Of a stretch of DNA of 64,000 bases, positions 1-10,856 are shown piece by piece (positions within the stretch are counted from its first letter, which is position 1; each line of letters starts with the position of its first letter). The position numbers and the translations under genes are program-made. Source of the DNA: Deinandra increscens subsp. villosa (taxonomy: Eukaryota; Streptophyta; Magnoliopsida; Asterales; Asteraceae). A model generated the notes under the pieces. It saw only the letters and a program-made list of their open reading frames with translations, had not been told where the DNA came from and did not search any database. The stretch is from the NCBI GenBank assembly GCA_039602395.1, contig JBCNJP010000006.1:60262429-60326428 (forward strand). Direction: 5' to 3'.

Positions 1-402
1 GTTCTAATCCTAGATAAATGACCTAATTAGCAGGTAATCTTATCAATTTTTTTTTACAAAAACTGAAATTTTTATAAAAAAGGATTTTTTTATAAAAAAC
101 AAATTTCTTAAAATCGATTTTTTAATAAAAATGATTTTTTTATAAAAAAGTCAAAATTAAAAAAACGTTTTTTATAACTTTTTTTTTATAAAAACGTAAA
201 AATCGTTTTTATAAAAAATGTATTTTATATAAAAAACATTTTTTATGAAATTTTGATTTTTATAAAAATATCGTTTTTAGTAAAAATTCAATCATAAAAA
301 ATCATTTTTTATAAAAAAAATAATTTTTTATAAAAAAATCAATTTTTATAAAAAATTTGATAAGGTTACCTGCTAATCAGGTCATTTATCTAGGATTAGA
401 AC
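1..402. mobile_element. Inverted-repeat MITE-like element with A/T core
   Basis: Bases 1-47 and about 356-402 are inverted copies with only a few mismatches (outer ends GTTCTAATCCTAGATAAATG and its complement). The roughly 300 bases between them are nearly all A and T, built from short TTTTTATAAAAA-type palindromes. This is the layout of a miniature inverted-repeat element. No protein is encoded. The element may extend past the window's left edge, so its target duplication cannot be read. Just after it, a 30-bp-spaced direct repeat (TTGAGTGACCTGA at 414 and 444) occurs twice. Confidence 0.7.
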
Positions 403-484
403 ATATTTTAAAATTGAGTGACCTGACTGGAACAAAAGAAAGTTTGAGTGACCTGATTGGAACAAAATTGAGAGTTGGTTATGT

Positions 485-640
485 TTTTGTAAAATTTTCC
501 CCAGAAATAAACCCTAAAATCACCGTAAAATTAGAACAACGAAACTTGTAAAATGAGAGAAAAAGACATGAAACAACTGATAAATCAAATGGTTAAAATT
601 ATTAATCAATCAAGAGGGGAGACACTTACCAAAGAACGTA
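485..640 (-). other. Remnant of F-box family 5' leader
   Basis: Read on the minus strand, this stretch has two marks of the leader found before F-box genes B, C and D: the motif GGTGATTTTAGGGTTTATTT (complement at about 498-522) and CCATTTGATTTATCAGTTG with TTTCATG (complement at about 564-590). They occur in the same relative order as in the complete leaders. No F-box exon follows inside the window. It is probably the edge of another family member or an orphaned leader, pointing left. Confidence 0.45.
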
Positions 641-1180
641 ACACTTGCTTCCGATGCTTAAAGCTCTCGATCAACTACTTTCTCTTCACATTTGTGATTT
701 GTTTATTCAGAGTAACTTCCAAATTTAACTTACACCAGCGATCATCTCAGCCCAAGCACAACCCAAAGCCCAAGCCCAACCACAATCGATTAAGTAAGAT
801 AATAAGACACACAAAGACGTTAAAATGAGGATTTATTCGGTTCCAGTCCGACCTATGATAAAAATAAGGGTTTCAAGTTGGGTAAGTGGTTTTTTTCTCC
901 ATCTATGGTGGGTTTCCTTCTAAGGGTGATCTTTGAGACCTGGGACTTGTACTTTGAGAATGGAGATGATCGGATGGACTAGTGGCTTGTCAGTGATCAA
1001 TTTGTCGTTCAAATTTTTTAAACTTATGTGGTTAAAATTAAGGGTTCTAACTCTAATTGTGTTTGGTTAGCGGGTCACGTCGTGTTCAGGTTGTGTTTCA
1101 GGTTACCCCGTTTTGTGTTACTTTATTATCATGAGTAATATCTAATGAATTAGTAACGGTATAAACAATTAATAAATCAT
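641..1180. other. Spacer with no recognised gene
   Basis: No coding signal I recognise. There is a short stretch rich in GGGTCACGTCGTGTTCAGG-like words (about 1,070-1,110), similar to the repeat at 14,567-16,175. Confidence 0.5.
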
Positions 1181-1600
1181 CTAGGGGCGTAAACGAGCCG
1201 AGCCGAGATCAAGCTCGTCTAGACTCGAGCTCGACTCGTTTTATAATAACAGAGCTCGAGCTCGGCTTGTTTGGAGTTTTATTTGCAAAGCTCGAGCTCG
1301 GCTCGTTTAATATTTAATTGTTATTTTTTTATTATTTTATTAATTAAATTTGCATATGTTTATAATTAATTTCTTTATATACAATAAAATACATATTATT
1401 TTTATGATTTTTTATAATTTTTTATATAATATAATTAATATATATCTTAATATATGTACATATATATAATATTAAACAAAAACTATATAAATATAAATAA
1501 AAACTATAAAAATATAAACACTTGTTAAGCTCGCGAGCTTACTTAAGCTCGAAATGTAAAACTCGGACTCGAGTTCGTTTGTTAAACGAGTCTCTCATGT
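1181..1600. repeat. GAGCTCG-rich foldback repeat
   Basis: It begins with TAGGGGCGTAAACGAGCCGA and contains many AGCTCGAGCTCGGCTCG words on both sides of an AT-rich centre (about 1,320-1,520), then returns in inverted form to GTTTGTTAAACGAG. The layout is that of a non-coding inverted-repeat element of the AGGGGTGTAAACGA type common in plants. Ends and target duplication are unclear. Confidence 0.5.
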
Positions 1601-1799
1601 AAGGATTGTAATTAAAAATGGAATGCTCTCAGTTCACTTGAAGTGGTGTTGCTAAAACTTAAGTTGTCGTGCCATCTATAAAATACAAGGTAGACAAAAA
1701 AACAGATATATTTTAACAAGAATGTAAAGGCTATTTTAATATCGGTGCAAAATTTATAAACCTCTCCCATGCTCATAAGTGCAAAGGATACGTAAGACC

Positions 1800-2196
1800 A
1801 ATGTTTTAAAAACCGGTTCGAACCGGCCGGTTCAACCGGTTCAACCGCGGACCGCCCTCCTCACCGGTTTTTTATATCTCGGTTTTTTGGCAATAACCGG
1901 ACCGGGTTAGACCGGCCGGTTTTCCGTTTTTTCCGGTTTTTTCCGGTTTTCTGATTTTTATATTTTTTTTAACTTTTTTTTTATTTTTTATTATTTTTTA
2001 AAGTTTAAAACTTATATTTTCTTATGAAATACATATTTGATATTATTTTTGAGTAGATTATAATTGTATTTTAACTACTTTTGTTGGGGTGTACAAGTTT
2101 ATTAGCATTTTTATAAAAAAATGTATATATATCCCCTAACCGGTTCAACCAGCTGGTCTAACCGGTCCAACCGGTCCCGGAAGGTTTTCCGGTTCA
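1800..2196. repeat. CCGGTT-rich dispersed repeat, copy 1
   Basis: It starts ATGTTTTAAAAACCGG and is full of CCGGTTCAACCGG words, with a T-rich middle and a mirrored CCGGTTCAACC stretch at 2,140-2,195. A second copy with the same start and T-rich middle lies at 34,552-34,794. Non-coding; probably a MITE. Its right end abuts the foldback element beginning near 2,197. Confidence 0.6.
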
Positions 2197-2507
2197 ACTA
2201 AAAGCGTAATCATGCCTGATAATGGAATACGCTCTGTCGTTGATTATCGGGTCCAAACTGAAATCAGACCATTAAATATCCAATGGTTTCGGTTCGGTTC
2301 CGCATTTGGCGGGCCGGTTCTCTCTTAGTGGGCCTGGACCGAACTAAAAGAAAGAATTTATGCATTTAGTTGATGTGGCTGGACCAGAATAAACACTTGA
2401 AATGGGCCTGGACCGAATGCTATTTGTTTGATTTAAAGTATGGGTTTGGACCGAATGCATTTAGTTGATCAAAAGGACTGTTGTGTTTAGGAATTGTATA
2501 TTGCAAT

Positions 2508-3277
2508 GCTATATACCCACAAACATATGTTCCAAAGAGTTTGTTCAGGCCTCCAAGTTTGATTCCCATCAGCTACCTGCTACAAAAGCCGAACACCTCA
2601 TCCCTCTCTCCCTCCCACATGACCTTCCAAGAGTCTGTATAGCCCAAGGATATACACATATCCATTTTGGAGCAGTAAGGCTTGCCCTTACTTTCCATGG
2701 TAGAAAAGGTTTACCAGCTTTCTCCCGTATCGCCTTGGTTGATACCAGATTTGTAGAGTACCAACACGCTTGTATTGGTACTATTCAAACCACACTAAAC
2801 GCTGGAACAATCTTTGTTACCTTCTACCCGAACTTCAATATGCCACTCAATGATCCGTCCCGGTTGACGGCTTTGAAAGCCCAGATCCAGATTGGTGGAA
2901 CCCCCCAAGTTAATACCTTCCAGGCAACCTTCCACTACCAGATGGCATATAGAGTACAGAACCACTCCCTTGATATCATGGTCCCAGGTCAAGACAACTC
3001 CGGTGACGCACTGTTCATCGATGTAGACTCTAATGCTACACCTACCTGTATGTATGTCCCAAGACAGCTATCCAGAGATGAGCTCACAAAACTTCTCCCA
3101 GAAAAATGGATTACAAACTACGAACAGATCCACCAGGCACCAATCCAGACCACAACAGCCCCTGACTTCGTTCGACACCAGGACGGACAAGTTGAAATCA
3201 GGTTTGAGAAACAAGATAAAAGAAATGTTTTCTCAACCATTAACATGATACAGACCGATACCAAAAAATTCCAGTAA
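2508..3277 (+). pseudogene. Endogenous caulimovirid movement protein fragment
   Basis: This open frame of about 257 codons reads as a plant pararetrovirus (Caulimoviridae) movement protein of the 30K superfamily. The product of such genes coats or lines plasmodesmata so virus can pass between cells. Recognisable stretches are HIHFGAVRLALTFHGRKGLP, then the DTRF..YQHA..GT core and the DSNATP and PRQ..RDEL..LLPE.WI region near the C terminus. No ATG opens the frame: the sequence upstream is foldback-element DNA and the only in-frame start-like codon is a TTG at 2,465. No coat protein, protease or reverse transcriptase follows. A proline-rich frame continues out of register after the stop at 3,277. 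I read it as an ancient integrated piece without viral potential, carried inside a transposon arm. Family placement is confident, genus is not. Confidence 0.75.
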
Positions 3278-3894
3278 ACCAAACCCCATTAAACGTCCTC
3301 CGTCCCAGCCAAAAAAATGCTTCACCCCCACCCCTGCTTCACAATCCCCAGAAGTACTCATTTTGAACAATCATAAGCAAAAGGAGCTTTTGTTTAAAAA
3401 AATCCAAACAAACCAACAAAACTAAATTTTTTAAACAAACTCATTTATCCTTGCACACATGCAACAAACAAAACAACAAACCTCCAAAATTAATAATAAA
3501 AGATTGTTTCCAACAATGATGGGCCAAGTTTAGACGAACCAAATGCAAACAAATTATAAACGATTGAAAACGTTTCAAACACCACAACTCGTCGTCTTAA
3601 GCTCTTCAATCAGCCGTCATTGACTCAATCATATCTTCAACAACTAAAATAACAACTAAAATAGTTAAATATTCAAACAAATAGTAATAACTAAAGTATT
3701 TGAATATGTTTAATAAATTTAGATAAATTACCCTTTGAAAGCTATTCAAATTTTTACAAATATTCAATTTCGTCGATTCCTTTTCTTACGGGTTGAATCG
3801 AGCCTTATGTGCATATTAAAGCTTCAACAATTTTTGGTGATAATGAACTTCTATATGAGTCTATAACCTGTCTACCGGTTGAAAAATCCGGCTC

Positions 3895-4085
3895 AGAGGC
3901 AACAATTGAAATTGAAATTACTAATATATCTAAAAAATATAATAACTATTAGCAGTAGATCAACTGACTTCTCTTCTGCACATGTTTTGAACGTTGCAAG
4001 CCTTGATGGTAATTGCTTTAAATATTTAACCGTATTTCGAATGCGATCAATGATTTTATTTTGAGCTTTCAAACCATCTTGAATT
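3895..4085 (-). pseudogene. hAT transposase fragment, left arm
   Basis: On the minus strand the translation contains NTVKYLKQLPSRLATF and TCAEEKSVD, matching the part of hAT (Ac-type, BED-zinc-finger family) transposases just before the conserved DVPTRWNSTY region. The downstream catalytic part is missing. The same fragment appears inverted in the right arm, so the foldback was built from duplicated hAT sequence. Confidence 0.6.
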
Positions 4086-4729
4086 ATAAGGATTTACATT
4101 CCCCCTAGTTGCTTTCTGATTTACGTTCCACAATTCAGTCCTTTTTTTGTTAGTGGTCGTAAATTGTGTTCCAGAGACCGCAATTTGCGTCCATGGGCAC
4201 TTTTCTTCAGTTTCTTCTATTTTCTTCACCAAGTCTCATCCACATACTTTGTACCTACTGAAAATCATCGAAAATGCTTCCATTAAGCTCCAGACACCTG
4301 AAATCAGATTAGAAACACAAAGGAACCATATTACAAATGCTAAATCACTTAAAACATATAATTTAAACACAATTAATCATTTTCAAACAACCTCTCATCG
4401 GGACGGTTTTTCGAGAGGTTGTTTGATAGTGATTGATTATGTTTAATTATATGTTTCTAAGTGATCTAGCGGTTGAATATGGTTACTTTGTGTTTGTAAT
4501 TCATTCCGGGTGTTTGGAGCTTAATGGAAGCATTTTTTGATTATTTTCATTAGCTACGAAGTATATGTGTGAGACTTGGTGAAAAAAATAGAAGAAATGG
4601 AAGAGAAGTGCCCTGGGACACAAATTGCGGTCCCTAGGACGCAATTTACAACCTCAAGCAAAAAAAGGGACCACAATGTGGAACGTAAACAAAAAGCAAC
4701 TAGCGGGACGCAAATTTGTCCTTAATCTT

Positions 4730-4910
4730 CAGGATGCTTTGAAAGCTCAAGATAGAATCATTGATTGCATTTAAAATGCAGTTAAATATGTAAAGCAATC
4801 ACCAACGCTTGCAACATTTATAACGTGTGCAAAAGAGAAGTCAATTGATTCAATGCTAATAGTCATTATACTTTTTAGATATATTAGCAATACCGGTTTC
4901 AATTGTGGCT
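4730..4910 (+). pseudogene. hAT transposase fragment, right arm
   Basis: The + strand reads ALKAQDRIIDCI, a stop, then NAVKYVKQSP and TCAKEKSIDS. It is the inverted counterpart of the left-arm fragment, with an in-frame stop and further decay. Not functional. Confidence 0.6.
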
Positions 4911-5812
4911 TTTGAGTCACCTTTTTCAACAAGTGGACGGGTAGTAGACTCTTATAGAAGTTCATTATCACCAAAAATTGTTAAGGCATTAATATGAACA
5001 CAAGAGTGTAGTTTATAGCTCTAAACTCATAATGGCGAGAAATTTATGATTTTCAATTCAATCATTTTCTATTGAATGGGACATTATTTTACATCGACAA
5101 ACAACGAGTAAAGGAAGAAAGAAATTATTTAGCACATCTTTCCAATACTGATTGAAAGTGCATTGCTGTGTCAGAAGAAGGATAGCTATACTGATTCGGT
5201 ATACTCTAAAGACGTCCCTAGAGAAAAGAAATCCACGAAATTGAATATTCGGAAAATTTTAAAGAGATTGCAAAGGGTAATTTACCTAAATTAAATAATC
5301 ATATTCTCGTACTTTAGTTATTAAGTTATTACTAATTGTTTGAATATTAAACTATTTTAGATGTTGAAGATACAATCGAGTCTATGATGGTTAATTGAAG
5401 AGTTCAAGACGACAAGTTGTGGAATTTGAAACGTTTTTAATTGGTTACAAGTTGTTTGCATTCGGTTCATATAGCATTGCAATTCTTAAACACAGCAGAA
5501 GCTCCTTTTGATTAACTAAATGCATTCGGTCCATGCCTAGAATCCAAATCCAACAATAACATTCGCTCCAGGCCCATTTCAAGTGTTTATTTTGGTCTAG
5601 CCACATCAACTAAATGCAGGTCCAGGCCCATTAGCAGAGAATTGGACCGCCAAATGCAGAACCGAACCGAAACCGTTGAATGAATATTAAATGGTCCGGT
5701 TTCGGTTTTCAAATTTGTGTACTTTCGGCTCCAGTTTGGTGCGGTTCGTTCCCGATAATCAGGCCTAGATAGAGGGCATATATTATCGGGCACCGATTAC
5801 ACTTTTAGTTTC

Positions 5813-6612
5813 GAAGAAAATATTGATAGGTATATAGATTTGTTGGGATATATATAGACTCTCTGACCCTTATATATAAGTAGTGAAACAGTAAAATTAA
5901 GACCTCTTTATGGAGAAATTGAAGAAGATTTTCCTGAAAAACCTACCAAGTTGCAATGCACACAACATGCACGATTGACGCTTTTATATGTATTGAGTAT
6001 CGTCTACTCGATAGAATTTTTGAACCCCGTCCCAGCGGGTTTTTTTCAAGCTTCGCCACTGATATTGGTAAAAGTGGTTATAATAGAGAACGTCTTGGTG
6101 TGAGAGGCATGGAACACAGAGAATGTGGGGTAAATGTCGACACGTCTATTGTTAGTGAAAACTACATGAGCTCGTATTGGACTCATACTATCTTATATAT
6201 AACCAGTCCGACGTTTGTGGAGATAAACCAACCTGGGTTTCAAAATGATGTGAAAGCATATCAACTTATGATATGATATTGTATAATATATTTTTATAAT
6301 AAATTTATACAGTAAATTATCTGGAATCTATTGTCTTGTTGTGTGGTATATTAGACTCTTACCATCCATGTCACAAATTGTCTTGTTGTGTGATGTAAAT
6401 TATCTTGAATCGATTATCTTGTCGTGTCATCGACAAACTAACCAGAGTGGCACGTGTCCTATCCGAAAGAGTTAATCAAAGAATCTTGGGAAAATATGAG
6501 CTCTAGCTTTTTTATTTGTTTTTTAAGTATTGTTAACTTTTTTTTAATTATTTATTTATGTAATTGTTTTTTTTATAGTAAATTGCAAATTTAGTCCTCG
6601 TGGTTAGGACAC
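5813..6612. other. Spacer with no recognised gene
   Basis: AT-rich DNA with short unconvincing frames. A small repeated phrase, CTTGTTGTGTG followed by ATTATCTTG or TTATCTGGAATC, occurs at about 6,300-6,420. Nothing else identified. Confidence 0.4.
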
Positions 6613-7405
6613 TGATGCGTAGCATCTTGTTCATAAATAAATAATCAAATTCCCTCATTTAAATCAGGGTTTCAATCAAGGTTTATCGAATTTTGGTGCT
6701 TAATTGTAAATTGTAGGTTTTTGGTGGTTTTGTGGTGATTTGGAAGAAATCAGAAATTTTTGAAGCGGATTCGGAGAAAGGATGTGAGAGATATAAAAGA
6801 TAGAAGAAAAATTATGGATTTTGCTACAGTAGCCCTTCTCGTGGCCCGTCAGGCCAATCTAAACATCTTGGGCTGGTTTGTGATGCTCTTATGAATCTCG
6901 GGCTCTCGGCAACAGGCAAGGCTCGCAGACCGTGAAGCCCACACACATATATCTCACGGCCCGAGGAAATTATTTTAACTGCAACATCAGGATGGTTCGT
7001 GGACCGTCAGAAACTTATACACCCTAGTGACGGTTCGCGGACGGGCCTGCAGGGCTGAAACCTAAAATCCACGTATAAAAAGAAATTTGTCACTAATCAT
7101 TTGAATAGGTTGGATTGACGAGTGAACGAGCATCAGGAGTTATTTTGGAGAAATCAAGGTCAAGATTTGAGCATTTTAGGTCGAAATTTGAAGATTGGAA
7201 AGTTTTGGTTTGCTCTCATTAGATCTTATTTGGATGATCATTTTGTGCTTAGAGTTCACTGATTTGTTAATGTTTATCACTATGAGTGGTTGATTTCATT
7301 ATAATCACCTAGATTGGATGTTTCTAGACCCATTTGACTCTCTAGTTTGATTTTTTGACATGATTATGTAGTTTTGCTTATTGATTCTGATTTAAATGCC
7401 TTTAA
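6613..7405 (+). mobile_element. Possible solo LTR fragment
   Basis: It begins TGATGCGTAGCATC, has a GC-richer zone with repeated GGTTCGTGGACCGTC and GGTTCGCGGACGG words, and a TATA-like box at 7,074-7,081 (TATAAAAA). This looks like the U3/R part of a plant LTR, probably Gypsy type. The right end is interrupted by the Harbinger element at 7,406, and sequence of similar character resumes after 8,127. No second LTR was found. Confidence 0.35.
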
Positions 7406-8124
7406 GGGGGGACGGTATGGTGGTGGTTACCGCCTCGCGGTTCCTTTGGAGCCGGGCGGTTCCCACGGGCAACCATACCGCCCTAGGCGGTTCTTATGTG
7501 GGGCTCCGGATTTTTTTGGTCTAGCGGCAAGATGGAACCGAGGAGAGCCGGGTAAAAATGAACGTTGGGCTTTTGACCGTTGCCTTCCAACGGCTACTTT
7601 TTTTTTTCTTTTTTACAAATTTACAACTATAAATTCTACCCATTTTATAACAATATACTTATATACACCATCTTCTTCACCTATCTTCTCCCTCTTTCAC
7701 ATATTTTATATTCTACTCACCATGGATCGATCAAAGAAGAAATCACCCGCTACAACGAAAAAATCCACCGCTCCCACCAAAAAATACAAACCGAAGGTTC
7801 GTAATACCGGTCAACCCTCCAACGCAAATCCTCCACCGCAATCACAACCGGCTTTTTTATAAAAGTTGTTTATTAATTTCAAGTATTGTATCGTTTAATT
7901 TCCTAATATTAGTGGTTTGTTTTTTTTTATAAAAGTTGTTTATTAAAAGTTGTTAAAAAAAAAAATAATAAATAAATTTTCGGTGGCTTCTCCAAGCCAC
8001 ACCACAACCATACCATGTGGTGTGGCTTGGCATTGCTTCAAAAACACCAAATTTGACATGGCCGATGATGATTGGTTAGTGGGCATGGCTTCTTGAAGCC
8101 TTGTGGCAACCATACCCCCTCCCC
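7406..8124 (+). mobile_element. PIF/Harbinger deletion derivative with TAA target duplication
   Basis: A 719-bp element flanked by TAA at 7,403-7,405 and 8,125-8,127, the 3-bp duplication typical of PIF/Harbinger. Terminal inverted repeats are imperfect: GGGGGGACGGTATGG at the left and the complement of GGGGAGGGGGTATGG at the right. It retains a TATA box (7,628-7,634), a pyrimidine-rich leader and the first 46 codons of a protein, then jumps to 3' untranslated sequence. A repeated TTTTTTATAAAAGTTGTTTA at 7,854 and 7,925 may mark the internal deletion or duplication. Confidence 0.8.
7722..7862 (+). pseudogene. Truncated first exon of a Harbinger-associated protein
   Basis: A 46-residue frame starting MDRSKKKSPATTKK, rich in Lys, Thr, Pro and Ser, ending in TAA. 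Its place after a TATA box and leader inside a Harbinger derivative suggests the basic N terminus of the element's second (Myb/SANT-type) protein. No Myb domain is left, so this is inferred from context. It is unlikely to be active. Confidence 0.45.
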
Positions 8125-8504
8125 TAATGATCATGTGTGCTTGTTTAGTTCCTATTGATGTCATCTCATGTGGGCTAATTGATATGTTATGTAGAGTTAC
8201 ATTCATTTGTTGATTAGCTCATTGTTAACCGATGGACTTTTAGGTTTTTGGATTAACGCATGATTAGGAAACCTCCTATATGATGATATGATGTTGATTT
8301 GGGGCTGAACTTGTGTGCATCTATATGAGATTGATTTTGTGATATATATTCGCACCAACCTAATTACATAATAACATATATCTGATACTAGTTTTTTTAT
8401 CTTCGTGTGTTGCACGACTGATTTAAAAAAAACTACAAATACAATCATAATCTACGACAATTATGTTTTTTATAAATATCTAAAAAGTTCTCAGTAATTA
8501 TAGG

Positions 8505-8675
8505 TGGGTCAGAGGTTTTACGACATTGGGCATTTAGGCGGTGGCTTTCCTCTGTGATGGATGTGCAACACAGAGGATCTTGGTTACTCATACTGACTGC
8601 GGTTGTAACGTGTCGTGGGTAACATCGTTTGCCATGATGAGACCCCCAGGTAACCGAATGTTTGCAGTTAAAAAA
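8505..8675 (+). repeat. SINE-like segment ending in poly-A
   Basis: It ends GAATGTTTGCAGTTAAAAAAAAA and shares GGTTTTAC, GGGC, TTTAGGCGG and GGCTTTCC words, in order, with the retroposon at 12,468-12,786. The inverted copy is at about 59,190-59,370. I see no clear target duplication, and the tRNA-like head is not readable here. Confidence 0.5.
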
Positions 8676-9611
8676 AAATAATTAGTCATGGAAAATAAGG
8701 ATTTTATTTATTATATTGAAATAAAATACTTGTTAAATTTGAATTTAAACTTACTTAAGATAAAAAAAAATATAAAATTAAATAGAAAAAAATATTTTAT
8801 ATTACATGTATAATATTTAATTAAAATATGATTATGAATAAAGTATTATAAGCATTATATATATTAAAGTATTAAAGTATATGCAATAAAGTATATTATT
8901 TTAATAAAATATAATATATATGTAATAAAGTATTAACCATAATATTAAAATTTAGTATTTGGATAATTACTAACCTTAATATAAAAAATTTGTATTTGAA
9001 TAATTGTTTATTGGATCATTACTTATTAAAAGTTTAAGCTAAATAAACCTTAATATAGAATTTTAGTATTTGAATAATTATTTATTAAAATTTTGACTTA
9101 ATTCAAAATTTTCTGGTGATGACAAATGTTATTTTTTACTAATTAAAGTATGACAATTTTGTATTTATTTATTATATCGTATAGTTTAGCATACACCTAA
9201 TATGATTTTAATTTAATTATTAGTTTTTAAGTATGTATTATGTTATCCCACTGTATTATCACAATCCATGTTGTATGATTTATTATTAGTATTATTAGTG
9301 ATACAAATCCGTGTATTGCACGAGATATTTTAAAAATGATATAATTAATAACTTTGTATATAACTATTATTATATATTATATAACGGCGGTTCAATATAG
9401 GCCGTTTTTAAGTATGTATTGTGTTATCCCACTGTATTTCCCAAATTATTAACCCTCGGAATCCGTCGTCGGTGCTGAGGTCATCGGCAAGAAGCTCGCC
9501 GAAGGTAGGTTTTCATGGGTGGGATCGGGCGTAGGCGTGCTTCGTGAGTTATTGACCCATTTGATCGCTCTTTTTCCATATTACCACTGATATTCAAGTT
9601 ATAGGTCCTTT

Positions 9612-9745
9612 GTGAAGTACATTGCCAATCGCACAAGGGAAGGTAGCGATTTAATGGTGAATCAAGAAATATCACTATTGGAAGCTCTCACTGGAAAGAC
9701 CGTCGAACTCACAACTCTTGATAGAAGAAATATGGTGACATTATT
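9612..9745 (+). pseudogene. Captured DnaJ (type II Hsp40) gene fragment
   Basis: The translation contains REGSDLMVNQEISLLEAL followed by TGKTVELTTLDRRN. This matches the C-terminal substrate-binding region of plant type II DnaJ (DNAJB-like) co-chaperones, where families carry a DL.V.Q.ISL.EALTG..V.LTTLDGR pattern. Only about 40 codons are recognisable, with no J domain and no downstream exon. It sits in a repeated unit, so I read it as a gene piece picked up by a mobile element. The inverted copy is at about 58,085-58,220. Confidence 0.6.
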
Positions 9746-9941
9746 TTACGCCGATCCTCCTTTCTACCTCAACCTCTTTAAAAAGGTTTATAGTAGATGT
9801 TCATTTGCGTTCGTGAACATGTTCATTCCCTTAATTGACAAACATGGACAAATTTTTGTTCGGTTAGTGTCATAAACCATTCGTGAACAAGTTCATTACC
9901 AAACAAACGAACATGAACACAATTACACAATTTCAATTAGA

Positions 9942-10774
9942 ATACCAAACGAAATTTAGGCATAAGAAATTAGGGTTATAATGTTAGAATATGGATTTCA
10001 AGCAAAGTTTGGAATACAACAGCTTTATGGCAATAAATTGCATTTCAAATACAAATTGATTGAAAATAAAAGAGGCGTAGAAGTATCAACCGAATGCTCA
10101 TTAGATATCGAAAAAGCATCATATATACAAACAGAAATAAAGCTTACATCTCAAGCATTCTGATTAAATCGATCTTCAATCTATCATATTCAACCTTCAA
10201 AATCAACTTTAGGTTACAAAAAGAAGACCAGGTTATAGGGCGAAGCTTGACCAAAAATTCCGTGCGGGCCGAAAGTTAAGGGTAAATAAAATTTAGGCTA
10301 TCGCTAGATTTTAACAATTGGGTTATATGTTCTGGTCGGTATTCGGGTCGGATATTCGGTTCGAGTCGAGTCACACAACAAAAACAAAAATATCTACTTG
10401 TTTTAATCTATTAAAATAACCGTTCTTTCATATAAAAAAAAACTAAACGATATGAAGGAAAAGATAATTACCTGGAAATAAGTATAACCGTTGGTCCGAT
10501 AATTAGGAAATTATAAAAGATATGGTGCTTAATTGTTATTATTTGTGAATTTAAATAATTGGATGGTGCGCAGTGAATTTAGAAGAAAAATATAATTTAC
10601 GGGAGTTGATTCGGAGTTCGGGTGTGGAAGTTATGAAAGGGAAAAAAAAGAAAAATAAAAATAATAATTACAGCAGCAGCCCAGCAGAAATTTTGGCCCA
10701 CTCCTGATTTGCAAGCTCATCAACGCAGAATCCATCAAGAGTTTCAACACCCCAGCGCAAAAGAGTGTGAAAAA
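9942..10774. other. Spacer with no recognised gene
   Basis: Low-complexity and AT-rich, with a short TCGGTATTCGGGTCGGATATTC stretch near 10,335 that looks like a repeat end. Short frames here lack family resemblance. Confidence 0.4.
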
Positions 10775-10848
10775 ACGGAGGAGACAAGGATCGATCCCCT
10801 GACCTCCAGTTCCGCAAGCAAAGCACGAACCATTCGACCAACAGTGGC
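10775..10848 (-). repeat. tRNA-like (SINE head) segment
   Basis: On the minus strand it has an A box TGGTCGAATGG (10,830-10,840) and a B box GGATCGATCCT (10,787-10,797) at tRNA-like spacing. The arms do not pair as a proper acceptor stem, so it is a tRNA-derived SINE head or pseudo-tRNA rather than a working gene. Confidence 0.45.
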
Positions 10849-10856
10849 TGTTGTGT

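Larger units (their letters stand above)
2197..5812. mobile_element. hAT-derived foldback element (3.6 kb)
   Basis: The two halves are inverted copies of each other. The outer ends share ACTAAAAGYGTAATC; inner landmarks such as GACCGAATGCATTTAGTT, GGGCCTGGACC and CACTTGAAATGGGCCTGGA appear in the left half and as complements in the right half. The centre is a perfect 13-bp stem, CAAACAACCTCTC at 4,384-4,396 with its complement at 4,413-4,425. Each arm keeps a short piece of hAT transposase. The left arm also holds about 1 kb (roughly 2,508-3,537) missing from the right arm, which contains the viral gene fragment; the right arm keeps about 200 bp near 4,980-5,230 missing from the left. Confidence 0.75.
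8320..9941 (+). repeat. 1.6-kb unit, inverted copy of 57,912-59,545
   Basis: The whole stretch matches 57,912-59,545 in reverse orientation. Landmarks in order: CACCAACCTAATTAC, a SINE-like segment (8,505-8,675), an AT-rich block, ATCCGTGTATTGCACGAG (about 9,308), the DnaJ-like fragment, then the ACGAACATGAACACAA repeat at the end. Differences are scattered substitutions and small indels, so the duplication is not recent. The CCGTGTATTGCACG hairpin-like word hints at a Helitron, but I could not fix Helitron ends. Confidence 0.8.

Noticed and set aside
5956..6276. 106-codon frame
   Set aside because: No recognisable motif, ordinary AT-rich spacer composition.
7374..7862. 162-codon frame through the Harbinger derivative
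   Set aside because: It crosses the element's left end and its TATA box; the internal ATG at 7,722 fits better as the start.
10775..10848. Functional tRNA gene on the minus strand
   Set aside because: A and B boxes are present, but no acceptor stem or anticodon arm can be formed.
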